Shown: positions 27,412-40,397, counted from the first letter of the stretch. The stretch: DNA of 64,000 bases from JAPORK01 sp026710285 (GCA_965201045.1 OZ241746.1:3906001-3970000), one strand, 5' to 3'. Notes: generated by a model not told the origin, from the sequence alone. Made by a program: numbers and translations.

Positions 27412-28983
27412 ATGCAGGAAACAAAACAGGCTGAAATACCTTCACAGCAAGTCCCTTTAAAACACTGGCTGATCATTCTTGGCACCATTATCGGTGCTTT
27501 TATGGCCATCCTTGACATTCAAATTACCAGCTCATCAATTAAGGAAATTGCGGGTGCTTTATCCATACCCGTTGATCAGAGCAGTAATATTTCAACCGCT
27601 TATCTTATCGCTGAACTTATCTGTATTTCTTTAACGGCATGGTTAGTCAGAGCCTTTTCTTTGAAAAGAACCTTAATCTATTCAATCGTCATTTTTATGA
27701 TTGCTTCGCTGGCGTGCTCTTGCGCCTGGAATCTATCATCTATGATCATATTTCGTGCGCTGCAGGGGTTTGCAGGTGCACCGCTTATTCCTTTAGCGTT
27801 GAGTGTGGTCATGCGCTTTTTGCCTAAAGAAAAGCAAATGACAGGTATTGCTATTTTTGGTTTAACCGCAACTTTAGCCCCTACACTCGGACCTACAATT
27901 GGCGGGTGGATAACAGATAATCTCTCCTGGAAATATTTATTTTATATTAATATTTTTCCATCTGTTGTTGCATTAATTATGATCGGTGTTCACCTTGATA
28001 AACAACCTGTCAATACTAAAGTATTCACTCAAATTAATATTTTTGCTGTTATCCTGATCGCAATAGGGCTGGGTACACTGGAATATGTGCTGGAAAATGG
28101 TAGTACTTACAACTGGTTTGATTCTAATCATATTATAGTGTTATCAATTATTGCATTTATTTCACTAAGCCTGTTTTTTGTTGTTGATACTAACAGCCAG
28201 CACCCGTTGATTAAATTGCAGCTTTTTACTTCAAAAAAATTTACGCTCGGCTGTATAAATTATTTTTTATTAGGTATTATGCTCTATGGTTCTGTATTCA
28301 TTACGCCATTATATCTGGTACTTATTCACCAGTACTCTTCTATGGAGATAGGTCTCGTTTTTTTTTGGCAGGGTTTCCCACAGTTAATCTGCATGCCTTT
28401 AATTCCACTGATAAGTAAATATGTAGATAGCCGTATTTTGGTCATAGCGGGTTATCTGATTCTTGCAGCAAGTTTTTTACTTATAGATATGGATCCTGAT
28501 TATTCTGGTCAACAAATGAAATTTACTATGCTGGTTCGTGGAATAGGGCTTCCCTTTACCATTGTGCCTTTATCTTCTGTTGTTTTGTTTGATATCGAAG
28601 CAAAAAACATGGACGATGCAGCTTCAATTACGAGTATTATGCGTAATTTAGGTGGTGCACTTGGAGTTGCTATCATAACCACACTAATTATTCATGGTCG
28701 TAATGCGGGTACAAAAACATTATCTGCATACCTACCATTAACAAAAATTGGCGCTATTGAATGGTTGCGAAATACAGAGCAACTGTTAATACAACAAGGT
28801 GCAGACTCCCACACGGCTTCTTTGCAGGCGCATGCCTTATTAATGGAACAAATGCGCATGAACGCTACCATTATCGCCTTTAATGATATTTATTTTTTAT
28901 TAGGTATTCTTTTGCTTGGATGTAGTCTGTCGATACTGGCTTTTTTTGACTGGTCAAAACTTTTTAAATATTACAGACATTAA
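27412..28983 (+). CDS. emrB: DHA2-family drug:proton antiporter EmrB
   Basis: Major-facilitator exporter that expels hydrophobic compounds using the proton gradient, paired with EmrA. 523 residues from ATG 27412, which has AAGGTG 8-13 nt upstream; an in-frame GTG at 27388 overlaps emrA and is less likely. About 14 hydrophobic segments. DHA2 signatures: LDIQITSSSIKEIAGAL in the first helix (motif D1), RALQGFAGAPLIPLAL (motif B region) and GLTATLAPTLGPTIGGWI (motif C, antiporter motif). The later RNLGGALGVAI segment is also typical. Substrate unknown; in host-associated bacteria such pumps often handle bile or fatty acids. Confidence 0.92.
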   Translation: MQETKQAEIPSQQVPLKHWLIILGTIIGAFMAILDIQITSSSIKEIAGALSIPVDQSSNISTAYLIAELICISLTAWLVRAFSLKRTLIYSIVIFMIASLACSCAWNLSSMIIFRALQGFAGAPLIPLALSVVMRFLPKEKQMTGIAIFGLTATLAPTLGPTIGGWITDNLSWKYLFYINIFPSVVALIMIGVHLDKQPVNTKVFTQINIFAVILIAIGLGTLEYVLENGSTYNWFDSNHIIVLSIIAFISLSLFFVVDTNSQHPLIKLQLFTSKKFTLGCINYFLLGIMLYGSVFITPLYLVLIHQYSSMEIGLVFFWQGFPQLICMPLIPLISKYVDSRILVIAGYLILAASFLLIDMDPDYSGQQMKFTMLVRGIGLPFTIVPLSSVVLFDIEAKNMDDAASITSIMRNLGGALGVAIITTLIIHGRNAGTKTLSAYLPLTKIGAIEWLRNTEQLLIQQGADSHTASLQAHALLMEQMRMNATIIAFNDIYFLLGILLLGCSLSILAFFDWSKLFKYYRH

Positions 28984-29181
28984 TTACCCTGAAAATGTTA
29001 ATGGCTCAGCCTGCGTTGATTTGATATATAGTGACAAAACCGTTATGATGTCACCTTATTTTTAAATATAGCGAGAGTCTGTGTGCTTTTACTTATCTGA
29101 ACATTATAAAAAGCGCTTCAAAACAGAAGAATCTGTTTACAGTACAGACTAATAATAGCCAACTGAACACTGAAACAACTT

Positions 29182-30279
29182 ATGAAGTCAAACGAATTAA
29201 TGCTTCCTGAACAGTATGACATACTTTTGCAACAAAAATCAGCGCATATTTCCCAATTGTTTCTGCCTTTTTCAATGTCACCACCAACAATATATCCATC
29301 AAAAAAACAACATTATCGCATGCGGGCAGAATTTCGTATCTGGCATCAAAATAACCGCATACATTACGCTATGTTTGATCCTGCTGATAAAAAACCTTAT
29401 TTTTTAAAGCAGTTTCCTGCGGCTTCAGAAGCTATTAATCAACTGATGCCTGTTTTAGAAGAAACGCTGAATCAACAAACTATACTCAAAAAAAAATTGT
29501 TTCAGATTGAGTTTTTAAGTAGTCAGACCGGTTCAGTCCTGGTAACACTCATTTATCACCGCAACCTTGATGAACAGTGGGAGGCGGCAGCCAGTGCGCT
29601 ACAGGAAAAATTCAATATCCACATTATCGGTCGGTCACGTAAACAACGTATTGTGTTAAGTAAAGATTTTATTTATGAAAGTTTTAATGTCGATGGTAAA
29701 AAACTAATCTACCGGCAGTATGAAAACAGTTTTTCACAACCCAATGCGATGATGAATGAAAAAATGCTAACATGGGTGCATGGTGTTACCTGCTCCATCG
29801 CAAAGAAAAGTGACCTCGTGGAACTTTATTGCGGTAATGGTAATTTTACCTGTGTAATGGCGGCTAACTTTCACCGTGTCCTGGCCACAGAAATTGCTAA
29901 AGTGTCTGTAAAAGCAGCCCGGTACAATCTGACTGCCAATCAGCTTAATAATGTAGAAATTGTCAGAATGTCCAGTGAAGAGTTTAGTTCGGCATTAAAA
30001 CGGGAGCGGTTGTTTCGCCGATTATCCCATCTGAATTTGGATGATTATAATTTCAGTACAATCTTTGTCGATCCACCCCGGAGTGGGCTCGATACGAACA
30101 CACTGACACTGGTACAGCAATTTGAACAAATTATCTATATTTCCTGTAACCCTGAAACACTTAAAAATAATTTGGAACAGTTAACACAAAGCCACGATGT
30201 GGCACAGTTCGCAATTTTTGATCAATTTCCTTATACCAGCCACACAGAGTGCGGGGTTTTTTTAACCAAAAAGTGTTAA
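29182..30279 (+). CDS. trmA: tRNA (uracil-54-C5)-methyltransferase
   Basis: Makes ribothymidine at position 54 in the T-loop of almost all tRNAs, using S-adenosylmethionine. 365 residues (E. coli 366), without the iron-sulphur cysteines and TRAM domain of RlmC/RlmD. Motifs: HYRMRAEFRIWHQ near the start, SFSQPN (substrate-binding), the SAM-binding VELYCGNGNFTC, VDPPRSGLD, and the catalytic cysteine in YISCNPETLKNN. It ends with the usual HTECGVFLTKK. Monocistronic; intact. Confidence 0.95.
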   Translation: MKSNELMLPEQYDILLQQKSAHISQLFLPFSMSPPTIYPSKKQHYRMRAEFRIWHQNNRIHYAMFDPADKKPYFLKQFPAASEAINQLMPVLEETLNQQTILKKKLFQIEFLSSQTGSVLVTLIYHRNLDEQWEAAASALQEKFNIHIIGRSRKQRIVLSKDFIYESFNVDGKKLIYRQYENSFSQPNAMMNEKMLTWVHGVTCSIAKKSDLVELYCGNGNFTCVMAANFHRVLATEIAKVSVKAARYNLTANQLNNVEIVRMSSEEFSSALKRERLFRRLSHLNLDDYNFSTIFVDPPRSGLDTNTLTLVQQFEQIIYISCNPETLKNNLEQLTQSHDVAQFAIFDQFPYTSHTECGVFLTKKC

Positions 30280-30421
30280 TCAGTAAAAGGATGCAATCAC
30301 CAACACCACGACAGTCGTTTTACAAAATAGATAAAATATTGATAATAAAACAACTGTTTTGCTATTTTAAATTACGCTGATAATAAGCTTAGGTTATAAT
30401 ATACTTTTTTAATTTAGTGGG

Positions 30422-31705
30422 ATGAAAGAGAATTTCATGGTCAGATCGCTTATCTTTTTAATAACAATATCCTTAATTGTGATAGGAATTAGTGGTTGTG
30501 TTCGCAAATCTCCTGCGCCTCGACCAGCAAATAAGAGTAGAGCTGTGCCGGCTACAGCCGTTGATGTACTGTTTATTGCTTATGATTATGGCGAATCTCT
30601 GGCTTTTAAATCAGCACTTGCCCGTTTAAAATCAAAAACGGTTAATGTGCGAATACTCACTTTTGGAGCAGCAGACAGAGCATTTCGTGATGTACCAGAA
30701 GCAACACAATTAATCTCTCTGTTGACAACACAACAAAAACTGCAGCATGAAAGTTTGCTTAATAGCCTGGAAACACAACGAACAACCACCTTACCTGTTG
30801 AGTTGCTTGAGTATGTCGTAAGCAAATGGCAACCTCAGGTGGTGGTTACAGGTATGGCTAGCACTGCACAGGCACAGCTAACCAATAAGTTTGCACTTAA
30901 AAATGCGTATACTGTTGCTTTTTATGATAATTTTGATAACCCAGTTATACAATCTTTCGTACAGCCATGGCTGGCATCAACCCTGGGGGTCAACGAAATA
31001 TTTATCCCGGGTGACTATCTTATTAAGGATTTTTTAAAGATTAAAGCCCTCTCTTCCAGTGAGATCACGGTAACAGGTCAACCTGCACTGGACCAGTGGA
31101 TTCAATCGGCAAAATATTTTAACAAAGAACAAATCTTTGAAAAACTGAATATTGCAAAGAATAGCCGGGTGGTTACTTTTGCAGCGGGCTATGATCAGCA
31201 CTCTTTAAACTGGGCAGATAAGTTTATTGAGGCGGCAACTGAAAGACCTGATTTGGTATTTTTTATTGCATTACATCCAAAAATGGACAACAGATCAGAT
31301 GCACCACTGGTTAAAAAAGTAGCGGGTCTGAAAAATGTAAAAATAGCGCCTCCTTCGGTTACTACAGAGGAGCTGGTTTCGGTTTCTGCTTTATTAGCCA
31401 CACATAAATCAACAGTTGGCATAAAAGCTGCTTATTTAGGTGTGCCTGTGCTCTATGTTGCAGAAGATAACTATGATAATGTATTGATCTCACATGATTT
31501 AGCTAAAAGAGCCAGTTCATGGTCTGAAATTGTGAATGCGATCCACTATTTGTTAGATTATCCTGATAAAAAACAGCTTTCCTTTAAAAAACTGGGAATT
31601 CCATTAGATTCTGTACCACATTTTGATGATCGTCTGTTAACCCTTCTTGGACATACCACAAAAAAAGCCAATATGCCTCTGCTGGAGAGTATTCAAACTG
31701 GATAA
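30422..31705 (+). CDS. Lipoprotein with a glycosyltransferase-like (GT-B-like) fold, function unknown
   Basis: 427 residues. The N-terminus has a membrane segment followed by ISGC, a lipobox, so the mature protein is probably lipid-anchored in the envelope. An in-frame ATG at 30437 (MVRSLIFL) has AAAGAGAA upstream and is an equally good start. After residue 45 the sequence alternates beta strands and helices (VDVLFIAYDYGES, QPQVVVTGMAST, EITVTGQPALDQW, VFFIALHPKMDN), the layout of GT-B enzymes and UDP-GlcNAc 2-epimerases. ALLATHKSTVGIKAAYLGVPVL supports that fold. A lipoprotein of this fold is unusual; activity is not assigned. Confidence 0.7.
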   Translation: MKENFMVRSLIFLITISLIVIGISGCVRKSPAPRPANKSRAVPATAVDVLFIAYDYGESLAFKSALARLKSKTVNVRILTFGAADRAFRDVPEATQLISLLTTQQKLQHESLLNSLETQRTTTLPVELLEYVVSKWQPQVVVTGMASTAQAQLTNKFALKNAYTVAFYDNFDNPVIQSFVQPWLASTLGVNEIFIPGDYLIKDFLKIKALSSSEITVTGQPALDQWIQSAKYFNKEQIFEKLNIAKNSRVVTFAAGYDQHSLNWADKFIEAATERPDLVFFIALHPKMDNRSDAPLVKKVAGLKNVKIAPPSVTTEELVSVSALLATHKSTVGIKAAYLGVPVLYVAEDNYDNVLISHDLAKRASSWSEIVNAIHYLLDYPDKKQLSFKKLGIPLDSVPHFDDRLLTLLGHTTKKANMPLLESIQTG

Positions 31706-31742
31706 GTTAAGTCATCGAATGTAAAAAAGGCTGGAAATTTTT

Positions 31743-31788
31743 TATCGGGTAGAAGAAACGCTCAATTGGCAGTTCCTTCTACCCGATA
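31743..31788. terminator. Inverted repeat, probable transcription end
   Basis: tatcgggtagaag (31743-31755) pairs with cttctacccgata (31776-31788), a perfect 13-bp stem 38 nt past the lipoprotein stop. It is followed by ttattt, a poor T-run, so termination is plausible but not certain. Confidence 0.45.
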
Positions 31789-32023
31789 TTATTTATGCAC
31801 TGTTGTGTAATATCAGTTATTAAACCATGGATCACTAAATATCTTGCAGATATTCATCTGTACTTTTTCTACTGATTCAGTAAACAAAATTCAAAAATAT
31901 GAATTGCCATGTAAAATATTCATATTGAACTGAATGAACTATTCTTTCAGTTAATAGGTTACAAATTTACTAATTTAAATCACCAATGAATAAAGTATTA
32001 AAATGCAGGCAGAGGAAATATTT

Positions 32024-32509
32024 GTGGTTGATGAAGATGGTTTCAGAACAAATGTCGGAATAATATTAACGAATAATTACGGGCGTCTTTTTTGGGCAAA
32101 AAGAACCGGTAAAAATGCATGGCAATTTCCTCAGGGGGGTGTTAATGCATCCGAAGATCCGCAGGATGCAATGTTTCGTGAACTACACGAAGAAACAGGG
32201 CTTTTAAAAAAAGATGTATCAGTAATACGCTGTACCAGTGGATGGTTGCGTTATCGGTTACCAAAACGACTTATACGTTATGAAAATAATCCCGTATGTA
32301 TTGGCCAAAAGCAAAAATGGTTCTTGTTGAAGTTAACTGGACAGGAACAAAATATTAAGCTAGATACTTTAAAGCCACCAGAGTTTGATGCATGGCGATG
32401 GGTAAATTATTGGTACCCTCTCAATCAGGTAGTTAATTTTAAAAAAGAAGTTTATCGTAAAGCGTTGAGTGAGTTTATTCATGCATGGATTCAATTGCAA
32501 AGCAACTGA
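32024..32509 (+). CDS. rppH: RNA pyrophosphohydrolase
   Basis: Nudix hydrolase that strips pyrophosphate from the 5' end of mRNA and so starts RNase E/G-dependent decay. The Nudix box (GGVNASEDPQDAMFRELHEE then TGL) is complete, and WAKRTGKNAWQFPQGG, WLRYRLPKRLIRY, VCIGQKQKWFLL and FDAWRWVNYWYPL match RppH throughout. I place the start at GTG 32024 (MVDEDGFRTNVG): it has AGAGGA 7 nt upstream and lines up with the family N-terminus. The in-frame ATG at 32003 adds seven residues, ahead of which I see no ribosome site. 161 residues. Functionally it belongs with rng in RNA turnover. Confidence 0.92.
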   Translation: MVDEDGFRTNVGIILTNNYGRLFWAKRTGKNAWQFPQGGVNASEDPQDAMFRELHEETGLLKKDVSVIRCTSGWLRYRLPKRLIRYENNPVCIGQKQKWFLLKLTGQEQNIKLDTLKPPEFDAWRWVNYWYPLNQVVNFKKEVYRKALSEFIHAWIQLQSN

Positions 32510-33129
32510 ATCCATTGCCAACAACGTTTAATTGAGCACGGTTTGAGAATTTACATAAACAACCGTATACCGCAACTTTTAAATTTTCATGGAAATAAGC
32601 TAATTAGTAAACAATAACTTGTTGTATTTTTTGTATTGCTCTTTTGAAGAAAGATAATTCAAACGATAACATTAAAATCTGATAAAAAATGCTGTGCTTT
32701 TTATTAAAAGAATTTGTGTATGAAAGACTTTAGCGGGCTGAACCCCTAAGCCCGAAGCCTAAACCGACTATTTTATTTGCCTTCACATGTCTGTCTCCTG
32801 CTAAATATCGCTGTCTTTACTGAATGTACCGTGGGCTGATCCTGTGGAAGCCCGGCTGCTTTTACCCTTTTCCACAGGCTCATCCCAGGTTTTTATGCCA
32901 AAAAGGCTGTTATATTCAGTAGCAGGCAATCTGCCAGGATAAAAATAAGCGCTTAAAAAATGTGACCAGGAGAGACCTTTAAAGAGTAGAATGTCGACTA
33001 TGCCAGACAACTTAAAGTAAACGATTTCCTCCTTTAAGGTAACCATATTTGGATGCAAGAATGTTTCTGGCGTAATATCAAATAATAAGTTAGTCTATTG
33101 TTTGGGGTAATAATGTTAAGTGCTTACAA
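32510..33129. other. Spacer with palindromic repeats
   Basis: 620 bp between rppH and hemX. It holds the REP-like copy at 32831-32889 and a smaller GC-rich palindrome near 32734-32754 (cgggct ... agcccg). No reading frame resembles a protein family. In many relatives hemC and hemD precede hemX; no trace of either is visible here. Confidence 0.6.
32831..32889. repeat. REP-like palindrome, copy 2
   Basis: gtgggctgatcctgtggaag at 32831-32850 pairs with ttccacaggctcatccca at 32870-32887 with two or three mismatches. It is a diverged relative of the perfect palindrome at 5963-6017, with the same gtgggctga start. Confidence 0.65.
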
Positions 33130-34500
33130 ATGAGTGAATCAACAAAGTCAGATCTTTCTGAAACCAGCAGACAGAACAAGCATGGTAATACAGATAATGC
33201 AGGTAAAGCGAAGAAATCAACAAAAAATATTGCTTTTACCTTGCTCGGGGTAGCATGTTGTCTGTCAGCCATAGGCAGCATTTGCCTTGCCGGTATTTTG
33301 TGGTGGCAACAGCAACAGCTGCAACAACAGTTGCAACAGCAACAACAGTTTCAGCAGCAACAACAAAAAGCAGAAAATGCAACAATCAAACAAATTGAGT
33401 TAAATAAACAAAATACCGTGCAGGAAAGTATCTTAAATGATCATGCGCTCATACTGAAGAAGTTGCAGCAGGAAGTTGCTGAAAATAGGCAAAATTTTCT
33501 GCATACCGACGGAAGAATAAGACAGTTACAAATTAATAGTGAGCAAACATGGAAAATTTCTGAGTTTGAATACTTGTTACGTACTGCCAGCTTATTGTTA
33601 CAAACAGAAAGAAATGTAACCAATGCCATTCGTCTGCTCAAACAGGCTAAAAAAATACTCGATACCATCGATGACAGTGAAATATTGTTTGTTAAAAAAA
33701 TACTGAATGAAGATATTGTTGCACTTGATAATACAACATTCACAGATATTACTGATTACTGGTCACAGTTAAATGTGCTCTTTGTGCAAATTCAGGACCT
33801 TCCAGTACTGGCAAAAGATGATTTTGATACACATCCCCATGAAGATAATCCAGAAGCGATAAAAAAAGATGCTGTGGTTTTGGAGGCTGATAACAAAAAA
33901 CCTGTCACATGGGAAGACAGAATAAAAAAAATGCTTTTAGATAGTTGGCGTTTTTTTAGTGATCAGTTTTATTTTCGGAAAAATGAACAGACAGTCTCTT
34001 TTTTGTTGTCTCCAAAGGAAGAAATTCAGTTGAAAGCAAATATATCGTTAATGTTAATCCAGGCACAACAGGCGCTCTTAATTGGTAATAAAACTATTTA
34101 TCAACAAAGCCTTAGTAATGTGATAAATTTATTTACAACCTGGTTTCACAATAATTCAACCAAAGCAAAATCTATTCTCTTCCAGCTTGAAGCTTTACAA
34201 AAAGTAGATATAGTGCCCCGACTTCCTACGGTTAGCCGGGTTTTAAAAGAATTAAAAATTTATAAAGAACAGATAAATAATCAATATCATCTGGGCAACA
34301 CGACAATTGTTACAAAAAACAGTGCAGCAGACAGCGCTGCAGAAAAAATACAAAATGCCAACAAGAGCGATTCATCTGAACAACAACAGTCACCTAGCAA
34401 TGAGCAAACCAACAAAGAAAAGACCGGTGACCAGCATCACAACGTAAAAGAAGAGACACCTAAGAAAGGGGGTGACAAAGGTGAGGCAACAGTACAATGA
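33130..34500 (+). CDS. hemX: HemX-family membrane protein
   Basis: Single-span inner-membrane protein encoded beside haem-biosynthesis genes in gammaproteobacteria; annotated as uroporphyrinogen-III methyltransferase-like, but it has no methyltransferase motif and its role is unclear. 456 residues: charged N-terminus, membrane segment at about 35-58, then a Gln-rich coiled coil (WWQQQQLQQQLQQQQQ), a helical periplasmic domain with FEYLLRTASLLLQTERN and a low-complexity Glu/Lys-rich C-terminal tail. Its TGA overlaps the hemY ATG in ATGA at 34497-34500, so translation is coupled. hemC and hemD are not upstream, unlike the usual hemCDXY order. Confidence 0.87.
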   Translation: MSESTKSDLSETSRQNKHGNTDNAGKAKKSTKNIAFTLLGVACCLSAIGSICLAGILWWQQQQLQQQLQQQQQFQQQQQKAENATIKQIELNKQNTVQESILNDHALILKKLQQEVAENRQNFLHTDGRIRQLQINSEQTWKISEFEYLLRTASLLLQTERNVTNAIRLLKQAKKILDTIDDSEILFVKKILNEDIVALDNTTFTDITDYWSQLNVLFVQIQDLPVLAKDDFDTHPHEDNPEAIKKDAVVLEADNKKPVTWEDRIKKMLLDSWRFFSDQFYFRKNEQTVSFLLSPKEEIQLKANISLMLIQAQQALLIGNKTIYQQSLSNVINLFTTWFHNNSTKAKSILFQLEALQKVDIVPRLPTVSRVLKELKIYKEQINNQYHLGNTTIVTKNSAADSAAEKIQNANKSDSSEQQQSPSNEQTNKEKTGDQHHNVKEETPKKGGDKGEATVQ

Positions 34501-35720
34501 AAAAAACCTTCTCTTTTTTTTTGATCGTTATTGTTTGTTATGTATTAGCCCGATTATTTGTTACTCACAAAGGTTATGTTTTCATGGCCTGGGGTCCCTA
34601 TACACTGGAGAGTAGTTTATGGTCTTTTTTAGCTGCACTCCTATTTGGTATTATGGCTATTATGCTGATAATCAATGGGATACAGTTGGTTTGTGGTGGT
34701 ATCAGTCTGTTTTACCCGGTAACAAGAAGAGCAAAAAGTAAAAAAGCATTAACGCAAGCCACCAGAGGGATGATTCATTTTTCTAACGGACGCTGGCATG
34801 CTGCACATAAATTATTGTTATCAGCAGCAAATGCAGGACAAGCACCTCTGATGACTTATCTGGCTGCTGCACGGGCAGCGCATAATCAAGGTGATTATGA
34901 AGCTTGCGCACGGTGTCTGAGAAAGGCAGATAAAACAGCCGGAGGTGCAGAGCTTGTTATTGGTATTACCAGAGCAGAACTGTTACTGGAGTGTAACCAG
35001 AGAGAACAGGCGCTGGCTATTTTAAAACGTCTTTATAAAAAGGCTTCAAATCATACCCATGTGTTAAAACTATTAAAACGAAGTTATTATGAGTTAAAAG
35101 ACTGGAGTGCACTATCCAGGTTGCTGCCTGAATTACGTAAAAGAAAAGTAATCGATACGGCTGAATACATCAAAATACATCATCAAACTTACAATGCTCT
35201 GTTTGAACAGGGTTATCAGACGGGTAAAGAGAAAAGTAACTTAAATGCCCGTTTGCAGCCTGTTCAGGCAATATGGAACTCTTTTAATAATGAACATAAA
35301 AGAGATGAATATCTTATCTGTCAGTATGCCTCTGCAATGGTACGTTTAGGTGCAGAAGAACAAGCAGCTGTTTTTATTCGAAAAAACTTAATGAATCGAT
35401 ACAGTAAAAAACTGATGAAACTGTATGGCGATCTTACTCGGTGTGATAAGCAAAAGCAGCTGGCAACAGCTGAAGACTTATTGTCACAGCATGAAAGTGA
35501 TCCTGTTCTGTTATTAGCGTTGGGAAAAATTTGTATCCGGTGTGAACTAAAAGGCAAGGCTTTATCTTATTTAAAGCGTTGTCTGAAAATATCACCTTCG
35601 GTCACAGCATATAATCTGATGGGGCAGATCCTGGCAGAGCAGAGAAATTACGAAAAGAGTATTGAATATTTTCAAAAAAGTGCCTTGTTCTCTGCGCAGA
35701 AACAAGTTGAATTACATTAA
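34497..35720 (+). CDS. hemY: HemY protein, TPR-containing inner-membrane protein
   Basis: 407 residues with two N-terminal membrane segments (about 5-22 and 42-68) and a periplasmic or cytoplasmic TPR solenoid from residue 80. The stretch ARGMIHFSNGRWHAAHKLLL and the conserved LMTYLAAARAAHNQGD are typical of proteobacterial HemY. TPR-like units (YLKRCLKISPSVTAYNLMGQ) lie at the end. It starts inside the last codon of hemX. The gammaproteobacterial HemY is not the protoporphyrinogen oxidase of the same name from Bacillus; its role in haem metabolism is still indirect. Confidence 0.9.
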   Translation: MKKTFSFFLIVIVCYVLARLFVTHKGYVFMAWGPYTLESSLWSFLAALLFGIMAIMLIINGIQLVCGGISLFYPVTRRAKSKKALTQATRGMIHFSNGRWHAAHKLLLSAANAGQAPLMTYLAAARAAHNQGDYEACARCLRKADKTAGGAELVIGITRAELLLECNQREQALAILKRLYKKASNHTHVLKLLKRSYYELKDWSALSRLLPELRKRKVIDTAEYIKIHHQTYNALFEQGYQTGKEKSNLNARLQPVQAIWNSFNNEHKRDEYLICQYASAMVRLGAEEQAAVFIRKNLMNRYSKKLMKLYGDLTRCDKQKQLATAEDLLSQHESDPVLLLALGKICIRCELKGKALSYLKRCLKISPSVTAYNLMGQILAEQRNYEKSIEYFQKSALFSAQKQVELH

Positions 35721-35957
35721 ATTCTTCTTAAAGGCTGTTGATGTTTCATAGTAGCAGCCCCTGATAAACCTGTAAGATCGAGCTAGGTGTGCGTAATCCT
35801 TTGTGGCTGGCATGGATAGCACAGCCATAGGTATAACGGTTTATCCCTTTTTAAGATCCATAAATCATCTGCGACTAAAGTAGCAGTTAGCCAATGTAAC
35901 ATTTGGTTAATATTGCTATCAAATAATATATTACAGATCACCATGGAGGAATAAACA

Positions 35958-36503
35958 ATGGAAACATCAATTGTAAATGCAGGTGTTGCGGTAGGGTCAT
36001 TTATAGCAGGTAATGTCTCAGCCTCTCTCGTCGATGTGAGTTATAACCATGTATGGAACAAAACCACAAGTCTTGTTGATTGTTCATCTATGATACCAGA
36101 AAAATTACCTGAGAAAGTAACTAAGTATACAGGTTCATTCGCTAAACGTTCGATTAAACGCAGCGTTGTTAAACAGCTTATACCGATGGCAACAACAGGA
36201 TTGGCACATTATGCCAACAGCATGGGAATTTCAAATGCCATTGCAGCGGCTTCCACTATCGGTGTATCACCCATGGTGCTTGGTGGTGCAGCTATTGGGG
36301 TGGCGGGAATAGCCGCAGGTGCTGCAATCGCTTATGCCTGTTGCAGAAGTAAAAGTCGCAATGAAGATATGGAACAGCTGGAGAAAGCCTTAAAACAAAA
36401 TAATCAAACATATGGGCAAGGCAAAAAAAATCAGTTGTCTTCTGAGGTTGCTTTGAGAAAAATCAAAAAGACAAGTACCATGAAAAGAAAATTTAAGCGG
36501 TAG
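35958..36503 (+). CDS. Small membrane-inserting protein, unknown function
   Basis: 181 residues; a strong GGAGGA ribosome site lies 8 nt before ATG 35958. A Gly/Ala-rich hydrophobic segment at about 107-127 (GGAAIGVAGIAAGAAIAYAC) could span a membrane, followed by a strongly basic C-terminus ending MKRKFKR. A weaker hydrophobic region occupies the first 25 residues. No family recognised. The layout (one or two helical hairpins with a basic tail, no signal peptide) is seen in secreted membrane-targeting effectors, but this is only a possibility. It lies directly upstream of the rRNA promoter. Confidence 0.65.
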   Translation: METSIVNAGVAVGSFIAGNVSASLVDVSYNHVWNKTTSLVDCSSMIPEKLPEKVTKYTGSFAKRSIKRSVVKQLIPMATTGLAHYANSMGISNAIAAASTIGVSPMVLGGAAIGVAGIAAGAAIAYACCRSKSRNEDMEQLEKALKQNNQTYGQGKKNQLSSEVALRKIKKTSTMKRKFKR

Positions 36504-36572
36504 AAAAATGGCAGCAGATTCTCTGTTGTCAGCGGGCTGCTGAAATAATTTGCATTAGTTGCAGAAAAAAAC

Positions 36573-36600
36573 TTGACATCGATGTAAATCACTATACAAT
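36573..36600 (+). promoter_or_regulatory. Promoter of the 23S-5S unit
   Basis: TTGACA at 36573-36578 and TACAAT at 36595-36600, separated by 16 bp: a near-consensus sigma-70 promoter 179 bp before the 23S 5' end. No other strong promoter precedes the 23S gene, so this should drive the 23S-5S transcript independently of any 16S gene. Confidence 0.75.
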
Positions 36601-36668
36601 AGCACAGCTCAACAGGTGAGAAAATGAACACACCTGCTGCTAAGGGACAAAAGGTTCTGAAGCAGAAA

Positions 36669-36680
36669 AGATCTTTAACA
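36669..36680 (+). promoter_or_regulatory. boxA-like antitermination site
   Basis: agatctttaaca closely resembles the rRNA boxA (TGCTCTTTAACA) that recruits Nus factors to prevent premature termination. It sits in the leader between the promoter and 23S, where such a site is expected. Confidence 0.65.
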
Positions 36681-36778
36681 ATATGGAATTCTGATGAAAG
36701 TCTGAAAAATATGCTGAGAAACACTCAAGCGAAAGTTAAGGCGATTAATCTGAAGCTAATTATTAAGAGATAGCTTTG

Positions 36779-40103
<3,325 letters not shown>

Positions 40104-40227
40104 CCAAAGCTATTTTAGAAACTTAACTTAACACTTAAGTGTTCAAAGCAGATTTTTAAGACAGATGTTCACAGGAACATATCAGAATTTCAGGTCAGTG
40201 ACAGTTGTCGCTGATTGTAACCGGTTT

Positions 40228-40345
40228 TCCTGGCAGCCACAGAGTGTTGGAACCACCTGATCCCATCCCGAACTCAGTAGTGAAACGACACATCGCCGAT
40301 GATAGTATGGGGATTTCCCATGTGAAAGTAGGACACTGCCAGGGC
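40228..40345 (+). rRNA. rrf: 5S ribosomal RNA, copy 1
   Basis: About 118 nt from ttcctggcagccacagagtg to the complementary ctgccaggg, with the conserved CCGAACTCAG and GAAACGACACATCGCCGATG segments. It lies 125 bp after 23S and is followed by a strong terminator. The nearby second copy differs within this region by only one base (CCCGAAC here, CCCAAAC there). Confidence 0.96.
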
Positions 40346-40355
40346 TTAATTTTTT

Positions 40356-40393
40356 ACCCCTTATCTTTTTTATAAAGGTAAGGGGTTTTTTTT
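40356..40393 (+). terminator. Rho-independent terminator of rRNA unit
   Basis: accccttatcttt pairs with aaaggtaaggggt across a 6-nt loop, followed by a run of eight T. It lies 11 bp after the first 5S gene. Confidence 0.9.
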
Positions 40394-40397
40394 ATGC

